This document shows positions 1 through 8,749 of a DNA stretch of 64,000 nt, piece by piece. Each line of letters begins with the position of its first letter. The first letter of the stretch is position 1. Source of the stretch: Candidatus Rokuibacteriota bacterium (GTDB taxonomy: Bacteria > Methylomirabilota > Methylomirabilia > Rokubacteriales > CSP1-6); assembly GCA_016866775.1 (NCBI GenBank), contig VGLJ01000001.1:62001-126000 (forward strand), written 5' to 3'. The notes under the pieces are model-generated. The model did no database searches. It had not been told where the DNA came from and saw only the letters and a program-made list of their open reading frames with translations. Made by a program: the position numbers and the translations under genes.

Positions 1-778
1 GGCCGATGGGCGCGCGCGTGAGATCGGCCTGACGCCGGAAGTAGTACGTGATCGTCTCCTTCGGCTCCTTCATCGCCGCCTGCTCGGTGGGCGCCGCGTA
101 GACGGGAATCCGCAGGCGCGCGTCACCGTCTCCCGGATGTCCGGCCTCGCGCCACGCCGCGCGATAGACCTTCAGGTGTCCCTGGAGCTCGGGAATGCTC
201 ATGCCGCGCAGGCCGACGAAGATCGGCAAGCCCATCTTCGCGACGCGCGGAAAGGTTTCCGGCGTCGTCGCCGCCATGCGCAAGGGCGGATGCGGCGAGC
301 GGAACGGCTTCGGCGCGACACCGACGTCGGTGAAGCGATAGAACTTCCCCTCGTAGCTGAACGGCTTGCCCTTCCACGCCTCGAGGATGATCTCCAGCGC
401 CTCGAAGAAGCGGTCCTGGCTCTCCGCGTACGGCACGCCGAGCGCGTCGTAGGCGCGCGGCCCGCCGCTCCGCCCGATGCCGAAATCGAAGCGGCCCTGG
501 CTCAGGTGATCGAGCGTCGCGACTTCCCCGGCGATGCGAAGCGGATGATTCAGCGGAAGGAGCTGCACGGCGGTGCCGAAACGCATGCGCTTGGTGCGGC
601 CCGCGAGCCAGCCCGCCATGACCAGCGGCGCGCCCAGCACCGAGCGCGCGGGGTTGGCGATCATCTCGGCCATCCAGAAGACGTCCAGCCCCGCGGCTTC
701 GCCCAGGTCGGCGAGCGCGATCATCTCGTGGAAGGCTTCTTCCTGGCTGGCGCCGCGCCGCATCTGCTCCGCGAACAC
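1..778 (-). CDS. LLM class flavin/F420-dependent oxidoreductase (3' end outside window)
   Basis: Luciferase-like TIM-barrel monooxygenase, reading off the left edge, so about 259 codons are visible and the C-terminus is missing. The frame shows FAEQMRRG near the N-terminus, VFWMAEM, MRFGTAVQLLPLNHP and the family loop LSQGRFDFGIGRSGG, then GKFYRFTDV and PPLRMAATT, all typical of bacterial LLM enzymes that use FMN or F420. GTG at 778 is the first standard start, but the probable first beta strand (PFGVF) lies just before it in the same frame, so initiation may be at a CTG (802) or the 5' end may be damaged. It is divergent from the MmgE/PrpD gene. The substrate cannot be told. Confidence 0.85.
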   Translation of the reverse strand, partial: MFAEQMRRGASQEEAFHEMIALADLGEAAGLDVFWMAEMIANPARSVLGAPLVMAGWLAGRTKRMRFGTAVQLLPLNHPLRIAGEVATLDHLSQGRFDFGIGRSGGPRAYDALGVPYAESQDRFFEALEIILEAWKGKPFSYEGKFYRFTDVGVAPKPFRSPHPPLRMAATTPETFPRVAKMGLPIFVGLRGMSIPELQGHLKVYRAAWREAGHPGDGDARLRIPVYAAPTEQAAMKEPKETITYYFRRQADLTRAPIG

Positions 779-858
779 GCCGAATGGGGCCCTCCGCTCC
801 AGCGGAGCATCTTCGACCCGCCGCTGCCCGGGGTCAAGCGCGTGGTATCGTCCGGGCC

Positions 859-2247
859 GTGGCCTCGCTCAGCCGTCAGCTCGCGCGATGGCTCGTCGGT
901 CTGCGGTACGAGGACCTGCCGCCCGCCGTCATCGACCGCGCCAAGGGCCTGACACTCCACGGTCTCGCGTCCGTCCTGCTCGGCTCGCGGACGGCCGAAG
1001 GCCGGCAGGCGGTCGCCCTCATCAGCGAGGAAGAAGCCGGCGTGCGCCAGGGCGCCACCATCATGGTGGACGGCACACGCGTGACGAGGGGTGGCGCCGC
1101 GTTCGCCAACGCCGAGATGGCGATGGCCGGCGGCAAGTGGGACACGTTCCGCATGCTCACCCACCCCGGCACGAGCATCCTTCCCGGCGCGTTCGTCGCC
1201 GCGGAGACCGGCGCCGCGTCCGGGCGTGACTTCATCACCGGCCTCGCCGCGGGGTACGAGGTCATGGAGCGGATGGCCGCCGACTTCATCCCGACGGTGA
1301 TGGCGCGCGGGTTCCACGCCGGCGTGGTGTTCGGGATCTTCGGTCCCGCCATCGCCGCGGCGAAGATCCTGAAGCTCACCGAGGACCAGGTGAACAGCAC
1401 GATCGCGCTGTGCGCGAGCCTGGCGGCGAGCAACCTCGAAGGCGCGCGCAGCGGCGGCCGCGCGCTGCGCGAGGGCGCGGCGGTGCGCAACGCGATGCTC
1501 GCCGTCGCGCTCGCGAAGCACGGACACGTCGGCGGCGAGACCGTCCTCGAAGGCGACGCGGGCTTCTATCACGCGTACGCCGGCAACAATCGCGGCCAGC
1601 TCACCTACAGCTTCGTCGGCGACACGCGCACGAGCCTCGACACGATCACCGCGGGCCTCGGCACCGAGTGGCTCTTTCTGGAAACGCTGTACCGCATTTA
1701 TTCCACCGCCGGCTACAACATCGCGCACATCGACGTGACGGCGACGCTCTGCGAGGAGCACGACATCCGGCCCGAGCAGGTCGATCGCGTGGAGGCGGTG
1801 GTGAACTGGCTCGAGACGCAGTATCCGAGCCCCGCGTTCCCCAGCCGTCGCGAGGATCTGGACGTGCGGCCGGGCAGCACGGCGTACTTCTCGGCCTATG
1901 GCGTCGTGAAGCGCGGGCTCCCGCTGCTGTGGCGCGCGCCCGGCCCCGACGATCCGCCGGACGTCCTCGACCTCATGAAGCGCGTCACGCTGATCCCGTC
2001 GCACCGCATGACGCTCTTCGGTCCGCGGATCACGATCTTCACGAAGGACGGCAGGAGCTACACGAAGCAGAGCACCGGCCGCGAGTTCATCTGGGACTTC
2101 GAGGAGGAGGCGCGGCGCATCCGCGGCGTCGTCCCCGGGCTGCCGATGTCTCCCAAGCGATTCGACGAGATCGTCTCGACGTGCCGCGATCTCGACCGGG
2201 AGCATCGCGCCGACACGCTCATCGGCCTCACGATCGAGAAGTCCTAG
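859..2247 (+). CDS. MmgE/PrpD family protein
   Basis: A 462-residue member of the MmgE/PrpD fold, which includes 2-methylcitrate dehydratase, cis-aconitate decarboxylase and iminodisuccinate epimerase. Seen: the early segment VIDRAKGLTLHGLASVLLG, the glycine-rich helical core around LAAGYEVMERMAADF, and ICALCASLA-like text (STIALCASLAASNLEG), followed by the C-terminal alpha/beta lid. Length fits the family. I chose GTG 859 because upstream codons in the frame run into the divergent gene and look non-coding. It ends one base before the molybdoenzyme subunit, so the two are probably co-transcribed. The family is catalytically diverse and the actual substrate is unknown. Confidence 0.85.
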   Translation: MASLSRQLARWLVGLRYEDLPPAVIDRAKGLTLHGLASVLLGSRTAEGRQAVALISEEEAGVRQGATIMVDGTRVTRGGAAFANAEMAMAGGKWDTFRMLTHPGTSILPGAFVAAETGAASGRDFITGLAAGYEVMERMAADFIPTVMARGFHAGVVFGIFGPAIAAAKILKLTEDQVNSTIALCASLAASNLEGARSGGRALREGAAVRNAMLAVALAKHGHVGGETVLEGDAGFYHAYAGNNRGQLTYSFVGDTRTSLDTITAGLGTEWLFLETLYRIYSTAGYNIAHIDVTATLCEEHDIRPEQVDRVEAVVNWLETQYPSPAFPSRREDLDVRPGSTAYFSAYGVVKRGLPLLWRAPGPDDPPDVLDLMKRVTLIPSHRMTLFGPRITIFTKDGRSYTKQSTGREFIWDFEEEARRIRGVVPGLPMSPKRFDEIVSTCRDLDREHRADTLIGLTIEKS

Positions 2248-2248
2248 C

Positions 2249-4558
2249 GTGTCGGGGCCCGCCGCGAGCGAGGGCATCGGCCAGCCGGTCCTCCGCAAGG
2301 AGGACGCGCGCCTCGTCACCGGCGGCGGCCGTTACAGCGACGACGTCAACGCGGCCGGCCAGGTCCACGTGTGCTTCGTCCGCTCCCCGCACGCCCACGC
2401 GCGTATCGATCGCATCGACGTCAAGGCGGCGCTCGAGACGCCGGGCGTGATCACCGTGCTCACCGGCGCGGACGCTGCCGCCGACGGTGTCAGGCCCGTC
2501 GGCCACAGCCCGTTCAACGAGAATCGCTACGAAGACGTCGTGAAGAAGACGCACATCATCTTCGTCGCACCCCACCCGCCGATGCCGGACGACCGCGTCC
2601 GCTACGTCGGTGAGATCGTGGCGATGGTGATCGGCGAGACGCCCGAGGCGGCGCGCGACGGCGCCGAGCAGGTCACCGTCGAGTGGACGGCGCTGCCCGC
2701 CGTCACGAGGAGCATCGCGGCGACGGCGCCGGACGCGCCGCGCCTGTACGAGACCGCGGCGTCGAACGTCTGCGTCGACGCGAACGCGGGCGACGCGGCC
2801 GCGACCGACGCGGGCTTCGCGCGAGCGGCGCACGTCGTGCGGTTCGAGACGTGGGTGCACCGGATCACCGGCGTGCCGATGGAGCCGCGCGCGGTGCTCG
2901 CGACGTGGGATCCGGTGAGCGGCCGCTACAGCCTCCACGTCGGCGCGGGCGGCCTCGGACGGACGCAGGCGGGCGTCGCGGGCGCGCTCGGCGTCCGCCA
3001 GAGCGCGGTCCGTGCGACGGCGGGCGACGTCGGAGGAAACTTCGGCACGCGCAACAGCTGCTACGCCGAGTCGGTGCTGGTCGCGTGGGCGGCACGCCGG
3101 ATCGGCCGCCCCGTGAAGTGGCGCGCCGACCGCCGCGAGGCGTTCCTCTCCGACTACCACGGACGCGATCTGGCGGTGCGCGCGGAGCTGGCGCTCGACG
3201 CCGACGGCCGCTTCCTCGCGTTCCGCACGAGCAACACCAGCAACCTCGGCGCGCACGTCGTCCACTTCGGTCCGCTCAACAAGGGCATGGCGATCTCGAC
3301 CACGGTCTACGACATCCGCGCCGCGGCGCTGCGCGGGCGCTCCGTCCTGACGAACACGTCGCCGACGACCCCCTACCGCAGCTCCGGCCGTCCCGAGGTC
3401 ATGTTCGTCATGGAGCGGCTGATCGATCTCGCCGCGCGCCGTCACGGGTTCGACCGGCTCGAGATCCGCAAGAAGAACCTCGTGCCGGCGCATGCGATGC
3501 CCTATCGCAACGCGGTCGGCGTCGTCTACGACAGCGGCGACTATCGCGCCGCCTTCGATCGCGCGATCGAGCTGGCCGACTGGGCGGGATTCGAGCGGCG
3601 TCGCGCGGAGGCGCGCCGCCTCGGCCGCCGTCGCGGGATCGGGGTGGCGAACTACGTCGAGATCAACACCGGCTTCCCGCGCGAGCGCGCTCACGTCACC
3701 GTCCGGCCCGAAGGGCGCGTCGACCTCGTGCTCGGCACGCTCTCGTCCGGCCAGGGCCACGAGACGAGCTTCGCGCAGCTCCTCGTCGACTGGCTCGGCG
3801 TGGAGCTGCGACAGGTACGCCTGATCACCGGCGACACCGACGTGACGGTCGTCGGCGGCGGCGCGCACTCGGCGCGCGCGCTGCGCCTCTCCGCGATCGT
3901 CATGAAGAACGCGGCCGATCAGATCGTGGAGAAGGGCACGCGCATCGCCGCGTCGCTCATGGAAGCCGCCCCCGCGGACATCGAGTTCGTCGCGCCGCGC
4001 TTTCGGGTGAAGGGCACCGACCGCTCCGTGCATCTCTTCGAGGTCGCGACGGCCGGGCCGCTCGACGGGCTCAGCGACGAGACGATGCCTCAGCCGTCGT
4101 TTCCCTACGGCTGCGCCGTGTGCGAAGTGGACGTCGATCCGGAGACCGGCGTGGTCGACGTCGTCCGCTACACGACGGTGGACGACTGCGGGCGCGCCGT
4201 GAACCCGATGATCCTCCACGGCCAGACGCACGGCGGGATCGCGCAGGGCGTGGGCCAGGCGCTGTGGGAATCCTGCGCGTACGACACGGAGACCGGGCAG
4301 CTCCTCTCGGGCACGCTGATGGACTACGCGCTCCCGCGCGCCGACCTGTTGCCGTCGTTCACCACCGAGATCAGCGAGGTGCCCTCGACGTCACATCCGC
4401 TCGGCATGCGCGGCGGCGGCGAAGGCGGGACGACGCCCGCGCTCGGCGCCGTCGTCAACGCGATCTGCGACGCGCTCGCCGAGCTCGGCGTGGAGCACCT
4501 CGAGATGCCGGCGACGCCCGAGCGGGTATGGCGGGCGATCCAGGACGGAAAGGCGTAA
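2249..4558 (+). CDS. Xanthine dehydrogenase family molybdopterin-binding subunit (CoxL-like)
   Basis: A 769-residue large subunit of the molybdenum hydroxylase family. The N-terminus (IGQPVLRKEDARLVTGGG) is the usual start of CoxL-type proteins. TTPYRSSGRPEV lies near residue 374 where form I CO dehydrogenase has the Cys-containing loop; no Cys is present here, so this is not a classical CO dehydrogenase. GTLSSGQGHETSFAQ and the C-terminal RGGGEGGTTPAL (about residue 720), carrying the active-site Glu, bind and activate the molybdenum cofactor. It starts at GTG two bases after the previous stop. No 2Fe-2S or FAD partner subunit is adjacent, which is unusual. Confidence 0.9.
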   Translation: MSGPAASEGIGQPVLRKEDARLVTGGGRYSDDVNAAGQVHVCFVRSPHAHARIDRIDVKAALETPGVITVLTGADAAADGVRPVGHSPFNENRYEDVVKKTHIIFVAPHPPMPDDRVRYVGEIVAMVIGETPEAARDGAEQVTVEWTALPAVTRSIAATAPDAPRLYETAASNVCVDANAGDAAATDAGFARAAHVVRFETWVHRITGVPMEPRAVLATWDPVSGRYSLHVGAGGLGRTQAGVAGALGVRQSAVRATAGDVGGNFGTRNSCYAESVLVAWAARRIGRPVKWRADRREAFLSDYHGRDLAVRAELALDADGRFLAFRTSNTSNLGAHVVHFGPLNKGMAISTTVYDIRAAALRGRSVLTNTSPTTPYRSSGRPEVMFVMERLIDLAARRHGFDRLEIRKKNLVPAHAMPYRNAVGVVYDSGDYRAAFDRAIELADWAGFERRRAEARRLGRRRGIGVANYVEINTGFPRERAHVTVRPEGRVDLVLGTLSSGQGHETSFAQLLVDWLGVELRQVRLITGDTDVTVVGGGAHSARALRLSAIVMKNAADQIVEKGTRIAASLMEAAPADIEFVAPRFRVKGTDRSVHLFEVATAGPLDGLSDETMPQPSFPYGCAVCEVDVDPETGVVDVVRYTTVDDCGRAVNPMILHGQTHGGIAQGVGQALWESCAYDTETGQLLSGTLMDYALPRADLLPSFTTEISEVPSTSHPLGMRGGGEGGTTPALGAVVNAICDALAELGVEHLEMPATPERVWRAIQDGKA

Positions 4559-4582
4559 GATCCGCGACAAGGAGGACAACCC

Positions 4583-5707
4583 ATGGCGCGCACATACAAG
4601 GTCATCGACGCCGACGGCCACATCCTCGAGCCCGTGGACATCTGGGACCGGTACATGGATCCCGCCTGGCGTGACCGCGCGCCGCGCATGGTCCTCGACG
4701 ACAACGGCAAGGAGCGCCTGCTCATCGAAGGCAAGATCTTCGGCAATGCCAGGGGTCTCGGGCGGCTCGGCGGCGTGGGCGCGCGCGACGGCTCCGTCGA
4801 CACCGACAAGATGATGTACAAGGACGGCAAGCCCGGCGGCTTCGATCCGCACGCGCGCATCAAGGACCTCGACCTCGACGGCATCGACGCGACGTTCCTC
4901 TATCCGAGCATCGGCCTGTTCTCCGGCGCCGTGAAGGATCCCGGCCTGGCGGCGGCGATGTGCCGCGCGTACAACCGCTGGCTCGCCGAGTACTGCTCGC
5001 CGTATCCCGACCGGCTCTTCGGCATCGCGATGCTCCCGATGCAGTCCATCGAGGCTGCCATCGACGAGATGACGTTCGCGCGCAAGGAGCTCGGGTTCAA
5101 AGGCGGCTTCCTGCGGCCGAATCCCTACAACGACCGGATGGCGAACCATCCCGACTACGATCCGTTCTGGGTGGTGGCACAGGACCTCGACTTCTCGATC
5201 GGCTTCCACGAAGGCACGACCGGCGGCATGCCGACGGTCGGCGTCGATCGCTTCGAGGGCCGCGGCGCCAAGCACATCATTTCCCACACGATGGAGATGA
5301 TGCTGGTCGCGCTCGCCGTGATCTGGGGCGGCACGTGCGAGCGGTTCCCGAGGATCCGCATCGGCTTCCTGGAGTCGGGCGGCGGCTGGATCGCGCCGTG
5401 GCTCGACCGGATGGATCGCCACTTCACCGACCAGGGCTTCAACGACTCCGGCCTCAAGACCATGCCGAGCGAGCTGTTCAAGCGGAACTGCTGGATCTCG
5501 TTCGAGCCGGTCGAAGGCTCGCTCGACGTGCTCGCGGACTACATCGGCCCGGACAAGATCCTGTGGGCCACGGACTATCCGCACGCCGACGGCTTCTTCC
5601 CCGGCGCGCCGGCGCTGATCTCGAAGCGCACCGCGCTCACCGAGGCGACGAAGCACGGAGTCCTCGCCGGCGGCGCGATGCGCTTCTACGGCCTCACCTC
5701 GTCGTAG
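4583..5707 (+). CDS. Amidohydrolase family protein (ACMSD-like)
   Basis: A 374-residue amidohydrolase-2 (PF04909-type) TIM barrel, related to ACMSD and aromatic-acid decarboxylases. The N-terminal metal motif appears as VIDADGHILEP (DxH), and the C-terminal metal Asp as ILWATDYPHADG. FLYPSIGLF, RAYNRWLAEYC and IGFLESGGGWIAPWLDRM are strongly family-like. A good Shine-Dalgarno (AAGGAGG, about 4570) precedes ATG 4583. It lies 24 bases after the molybdoenzyme gene and directly before a methyltransferase, suggesting one transcript. Hydrolysis or decarboxylation of a carboxylated intermediate is the probable reaction; the substrate is unknown. Confidence 0.9.
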   Translation: MARTYKVIDADGHILEPVDIWDRYMDPAWRDRAPRMVLDDNGKERLLIEGKIFGNARGLGRLGGVGARDGSVDTDKMMYKDGKPGGFDPHARIKDLDLDGIDATFLYPSIGLFSGAVKDPGLAAAMCRAYNRWLAEYCSPYPDRLFGIAMLPMQSIEAAIDEMTFARKELGFKGGFLRPNPYNDRMANHPDYDPFWVVAQDLDFSIGFHEGTTGGMPTVGVDRFEGRGAKHIISHTMEMMLVALAVIWGGTCERFPRIRIGFLESGGGWIAPWLDRMDRHFTDQGFNDSGLKTMPSELFKRNCWISFEPVEGSLDVLADYIGPDKILWATDYPHADGFFPGAPALISKRTALTEATKHGVLAGGAMRFYGLTSS

Positions 5708-5708
5708 C

Positions 5709-6443
5709 TTGACGGACGCCGTCAAACAACAGGTCGCCGCCCACTGGAACCGGCGGGCGGCGACCTTCGACGAGGATTTCGGTCACAGCATCCGCACCCC
5801 GGCCGAGCGCGCCGCGTGGGACCGCATTCTCGATCTCGTCGTCCCGCCCGGCCCGCTCGACACGCTGGACGTCGGCTGCGGCACCGGCTTTCTCAGCTTC
5901 GAGGTCGCCGCGCGCGGCCACCGCGTGACCGGCATCGACTTCGCGCCCGCGATGATCGCGGAGGCGCGCCAGAAGGCCGACGCCCGGCGCGCGCCGGAGC
6001 CAGGCACGCGGACGATCCGATTCGAGGAAGGCGATGCCGAGAGCCTGCGCTTCGCGTCGCAGACTTTCGACCTGGTGATCAGCCGCCATCTCCTGTGGAC
6101 GCTCGCGCATCCGGAGGCGGCGATCGACGAGTGGATCCGTGTGCTCCGACCGGGCGGACGCCTGGTCGTCGTCGACGGACAGTTCGACGCGGCTGCGCCG
6201 CCGGCGCCCGCGGGCGGCGCGCGCGCGAGCGCCGAGCACGCGGCGATCGGCGACCACCTTCCCTTCCTCGGCGGCCGCTCACGCGAGCAGATCGAAGCGC
6301 TGCTGGCCGCGCGCGGCCTCGTGGGTGTGGACAGCGATCCCCTGTTCGACCTCGTCGCGGCGCAGGAGCAGCGGATGGTCGACGAGGGTCGCGAGCGGCG
6401 CACTCACCGGCGTTACGTCGTCTGGGGCGACCTCGCGCGCTGA
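5709..6443 (+). CDS. Class I SAM-dependent methyltransferase
   Basis: A 244-residue Rossmann methyltransferase. Motif I is LDVGCGTGFLSFEVA (about residue 52) followed by the acidic residue of TGIDFAPAMIAEAR; the post-I segment FEEGDAESLRFASQTFDLVISRHLLWTL and the VLRPGGRLVVVDG strand match UbiE/COQ5-type enzymes acting on small molecules. It begins at TTG one base after the amidohydrolase stop, so it is probably translationally coupled and belongs to the same operon. It ends before a decayed stretch. The methyl acceptor is unknown. Confidence 0.88.
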   Translation: MTDAVKQQVAAHWNRRAATFDEDFGHSIRTPAERAAWDRILDLVVPPGPLDTLDVGCGTGFLSFEVAARGHRVTGIDFAPAMIAEARQKADARRAPEPGTRTIRFEEGDAESLRFASQTFDLVISRHLLWTLAHPEAAIDEWIRVLRPGGRLVVVDGQFDAAAPPAPAGGARASAEHAAIGDHLPFLGGRSREQIEALLAARGLVGVDSDPLFDLVAAQEQRMVDEGRERRTHRRYVVWGDLAR

Positions 6444-6466
6444 CCCATTGGTTCACCAGGTGTTGA

Positions 6467-6694
6467 TGTCTACGTCGCTTTCGACGCGCCGCATCCGCTT
6501 CGCGGGCGGGCGCGAAGAGACCTGGCCGATCACGATCGTCCTGGTCACGCTGGAGAATCAGGAGCTGCCGACGATCTGCCTCATCGGTCCGCGCGGCGGT
6601 CCCGGGTTGCTCGGCGCGGTCACACTCGTAGAGTTTTCACTGTCCGTCGATCCGGTCGTCCATCGCCTGGTTCCGGTCACCGGCTATCTCATGG
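6467..6694 (+). pseudogene. Fragment of a retropepsin-like aspartyl protease (C-terminal half only)
   Basis: The frame after the methyltransferase reads STRRIRFAGGREETWPI, then ELPTICLIGPRG, then LLGAVTLVEFSLSVDPVVHR and LVPVTGYLMA. This matches the C-terminal half of small bacterial retropepsin-like proteins (clan AA), whose usual ending is LLGAVTLE..LGVDP...LVPV. The N-terminal half with the catalytic DTGA and the LP strand is absent: the frame opens only after the TGA at 6441-6443. No stop closes the fragment where the family normally ends, and it runs into the antisense beta-propeller gene. I read it as a remnant; annotation is from pattern recognition only. Confidence 0.5.
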
Positions 6695-7367
6695 CGGCGT
6701 TGCCCTCGCGCGCGCCGCTGCCCTTCGCCGCGCGTCGTTTGGGCCGGCGGACGGCTCTCGCCTTTCCGCTCGGTCCTCCGCCGCAGAAGAACAGATCGCC
6801 GCCATTGGACTCGAGTCCGGACACGCCCGCGCCAGGCGGCATCTCGAGCGATTCGAGGACCTCTCCCGTTCGAGGATCGACGCGCCGCAACTCGCTTTCG
6901 TCGCCTTCCCAGGTGGCGTGCCACAGATTTCCATCGATCCAGGTGACGCCAGTGACGAAGCGGTTGGACTCGATCGTGCGAAGAATCGCCCCCGTCTCGG
7001 GATCGATTTGATAGATCCTCCGGTCACGATATTGCCCCACCCAGAGCGTCCCTTCGGCCCACGTGAGCCCCGAGTCGCCGCCGCCACCGGGCGCCGGGAT
7101 CGTGGCGAGCACACGGCCGGTCTTCAAGTCGATCTTCTGGATGCGATTCTCGGCGAGCTGAAACAGGTGGTGGCCGTCGAAGGCCGTTCCGGCATGGGCG
7201 GCGACATCGATCGAGCGCAGCGTCTTCCCCGTCGCAGGATCGAAGGCGTTCAGCCTGTCTCCAGAGGCGAACCAGACGTTCTGACCGTCATACGTGACGC
7301 CATGCACGCTGTCGGCGCCCGGAAAGGGTCCATACTCGCGAACGATCTCGGCATTCGTTTTCGTCAT
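6684..7367 (-). CDS. Beta-propeller repeat protein (glutamine-cyclotransferase/YVTN-like)
   Basis: A 227-residue protein made of propeller blades of the form VTYDGQNVWFASGDRLNAFDPATGKTL, repeated about every 40 residues (LTWAEGTLWVGQYRDRRIYQIDPETG, then VTWIDGNLWHATWEG). Such repeats occur in glutamine cyclotransferase-like and PQQ-type propellers and usually bind ligands or proteins. There is no signal peptide, so it is probably cytoplasmic. The last 30 residues (from about SGKARAVRR) are Arg/Ala-rich and lie over the protease fragment, which suggests the native stop was lost. It follows the regulator gene by nine bases and is probably in its operon. Confidence 0.75.
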   Translation of the reverse strand: MTKTNAEIVREYGPFPGADSVHGVTYDGQNVWFASGDRLNAFDPATGKTLRSIDVAAHAGTAFDGHHLFQLAENRIQKIDLKTGRVLATIPAPGGGGDSGLTWAEGTLWVGQYRDRRIYQIDPETGAILRTIESNRFVTGVTWIDGNLWHATWEGDESELRRVDPRTGEVLESLEMPPGAGVSGLESNGGDLFFCGGGPSGKARAVRRPKRRAAKGSGAREGNAAMR

Positions 7368-7376
7368 GCTTCCGTT

Positions 7377-8534
7377 CTAGCCGATCGGCAGAGGCGCGGG
7401 GAGTAACAAGGTCGTCGTGAATCCCGGCACGGGCGGCGTGATCCACCGACGCGCTCGCCCGCGACCGAACGACTGCACCTTGCCTGCTGCCGCGAGCGAG
7501 TCGAGCGCCCGCTGCACGGTGCGCTGGCTCGTTCCAAGCGCGAGCGCGAGCGCCGAGCTCGACCACGATTCCCCGTCGGCGAGGAAGGCAACCACCCACG
7601 CATGCTCCTCGTCGACGGGCGGGGCCAGGACGACCACCTCGCGTGCGCGGCGCGGCGCCAGCGTGAACCCTCGCTTCGTCGCGCGCACGTCGGCCAGCGT
7701 CCGAAGCACCCGGCGAAGCCGCCCGACTTCGACGCGCAACCGCGCGCGATAGGAGGCATCCGCCTCCTTGGCTCCGAATGCCCGCGCGACGAGCGCGTCT
7801 CTCGGGATGTCTCCCGGCCACGCTTCGCCCAGCGCGCGCACGAGCGCGAACAAGACCGGACGCGTTGCGAGCGAGACCGTCGTGCCCGCCAGGCGCACGA
7901 CGTGACGGCACGCATCCACGACGAATGCGTTCGACGTCAACAACGCTTCGACCTCTTCGAGCCGGAGGACTCGCTCCTCCCCACGCGCAATGAGGCGCGC
8001 GGCGGGCGTGTCCAGCACGAGGCAGGCGCTGTCGACCTCGGCCGTCAGCGCAGGGATGCGCGCGTGGTGCGCGGCGCGCCTGGCCCGAGAGAGCGCAGCG
8101 CGGGCCGCCTTCGTCCTGAGGCGACGAATCGCGATTCCCGCCACCACCAGCTCATGCGCGGTCCTCGACGCGGGAGGCAGGGGCGCGGGATCGAGCTTGG
8201 CCAGCGTACGCTCGGCATCGTCGAGGCGGCCGATCAGGAGGAGGCGCCGCCCCTCCAAATACCGCGCGTAGGCGGCGTTGACCCGGTCGGCGTGCGCTTC
8301 GAGCGTCGCGCGCGCCGCGTCGAGGGCCTTGGCTGACCAGCCGAGGTCGCGTGAGACGAGCGCGATCTCGGCCTCGGCGACGAGGCACCTCGCGCGGGCC
8401 ACGGCCTCGTTCGGACCGAAGGCCCGCGCGGCGCGTCGCAGCAGCGCCTTCGCGCGAACGAGATCGCCGAGCTGCGCCATCGCGATGCCTCGCAGCGCCA
8501 GCGCACGCGCGGCGGCAGTGATCAGCGAGTCCAT
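7377..8534 (-). CDS. Helix-turn-helix transcriptional regulator with TPR-like N-terminus
   Basis: A 385-residue putative regulator. Residues 1-170 are Ala/Arg-rich paired helices (TPR-like, e.g. MAQLGDLVRAKALLRRAARAFG). Residues about 215-293 resemble an OmpR/SARP-type winged helix (ARLRVEVGRLRRVLRTLADVRATKRGFTLAP). Residues about 318-360 form a second helix-turn-helix (SSSALALALGTSQRTVQRALDSLAAAGKVQSFGRGRARRW). It probably senses a signal through the helical part and controls itself and the propeller gene that follows. It starts 75 bases from the divergent small CxxC gene, so operators could lie in that gap. The target and ligand are unknown. Confidence 0.75.
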   Translation of the reverse strand: MDSLITAAARALALRGIAMAQLGDLVRAKALLRRAARAFGPNEAVARARCLVAEAEIALVSRDLGWSAKALDAARATLEAHADRVNAAYARYLEGRRLLLIGRLDDAERTLAKLDPAPLPPASRTAHELVVAGIAIRRLRTKAARAALSRARRAAHHARIPALTAEVDSACLVLDTPAARLIARGEERVLRLEEVEALLTSNAFVVDACRHVVRLAGTTVSLATRPVLFALVRALGEAWPGDIPRDALVARAFGAKEADASYRARLRVEVGRLRRVLRTLADVRATKRGFTLAPRRAREVVVLAPPVDEEHAWVVAFLADGESWSSSALALALGTSQRTVQRALDSLAAAGKVQSFGRGRARRWITPPVPGFTTTLLLPAPLPIG

Positions 8535-8608
8535 CGGAATCCCGTCACACGTGTCACTCCCACCGTTCGAGGCCCGGCGCTACACCTACCTCGAGGGGGA
8601 AAGAGACC

Positions 8609-8749
8609 ATGTGTCCAGTGTGCACGACAACCGCAGTGTTGATCGCGGGTAGCGTCGCTTCGATGGGCACGCTCGCGGCAGGAGCAATGAAGAAGTGCGG
8701 CGTGAAGAAAGCGGCGGACCACCCGAAGGAAGGAGACAACGAGCGATGA
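8609..8749 (+). CDS. Small CxxC membrane-associated protein (46 aa)
   Basis: An open frame of 46 codons beginning MCPVCTTTAVLIAGSV, with a CxxC pair at residues 2 and 5, one hydrophobic segment (about 8-27), then a basic tail with a third Cys (MKKCGVKK). I know short proteins starting MCPVC with this plan to occur next to DUF899 thioredoxin-like genes, and the DUF899 remnant here starts inside its stop codon (ATGA). A purine-rich ribosome site (GAGGGGGAAAGAG) precedes ATG 8609. The function is unknown; metal or thiol chemistry at the membrane is a guess. Confidence 0.6.
   Translation: MCPVCTTTAVLIAGSVASMGTLAAGAMKKCGVKKAADHPKEGDNER

Noticed and set aside
721-4231. Long antisense frames (e.g. 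532 and 667 codons on the minus strand).
   Set aside because: They lie over the MmgE/PrpD and CoxL-like genes, are Arg/His/Glu-rich without any domain, and arise from high GC content.
4324-5481. Antisense frames rich in Ser/Arg such as 186 codons at 4324-4884.
   Set aside because: They shadow the molybdoenzyme and amidohydrolase genes and lack start signals.
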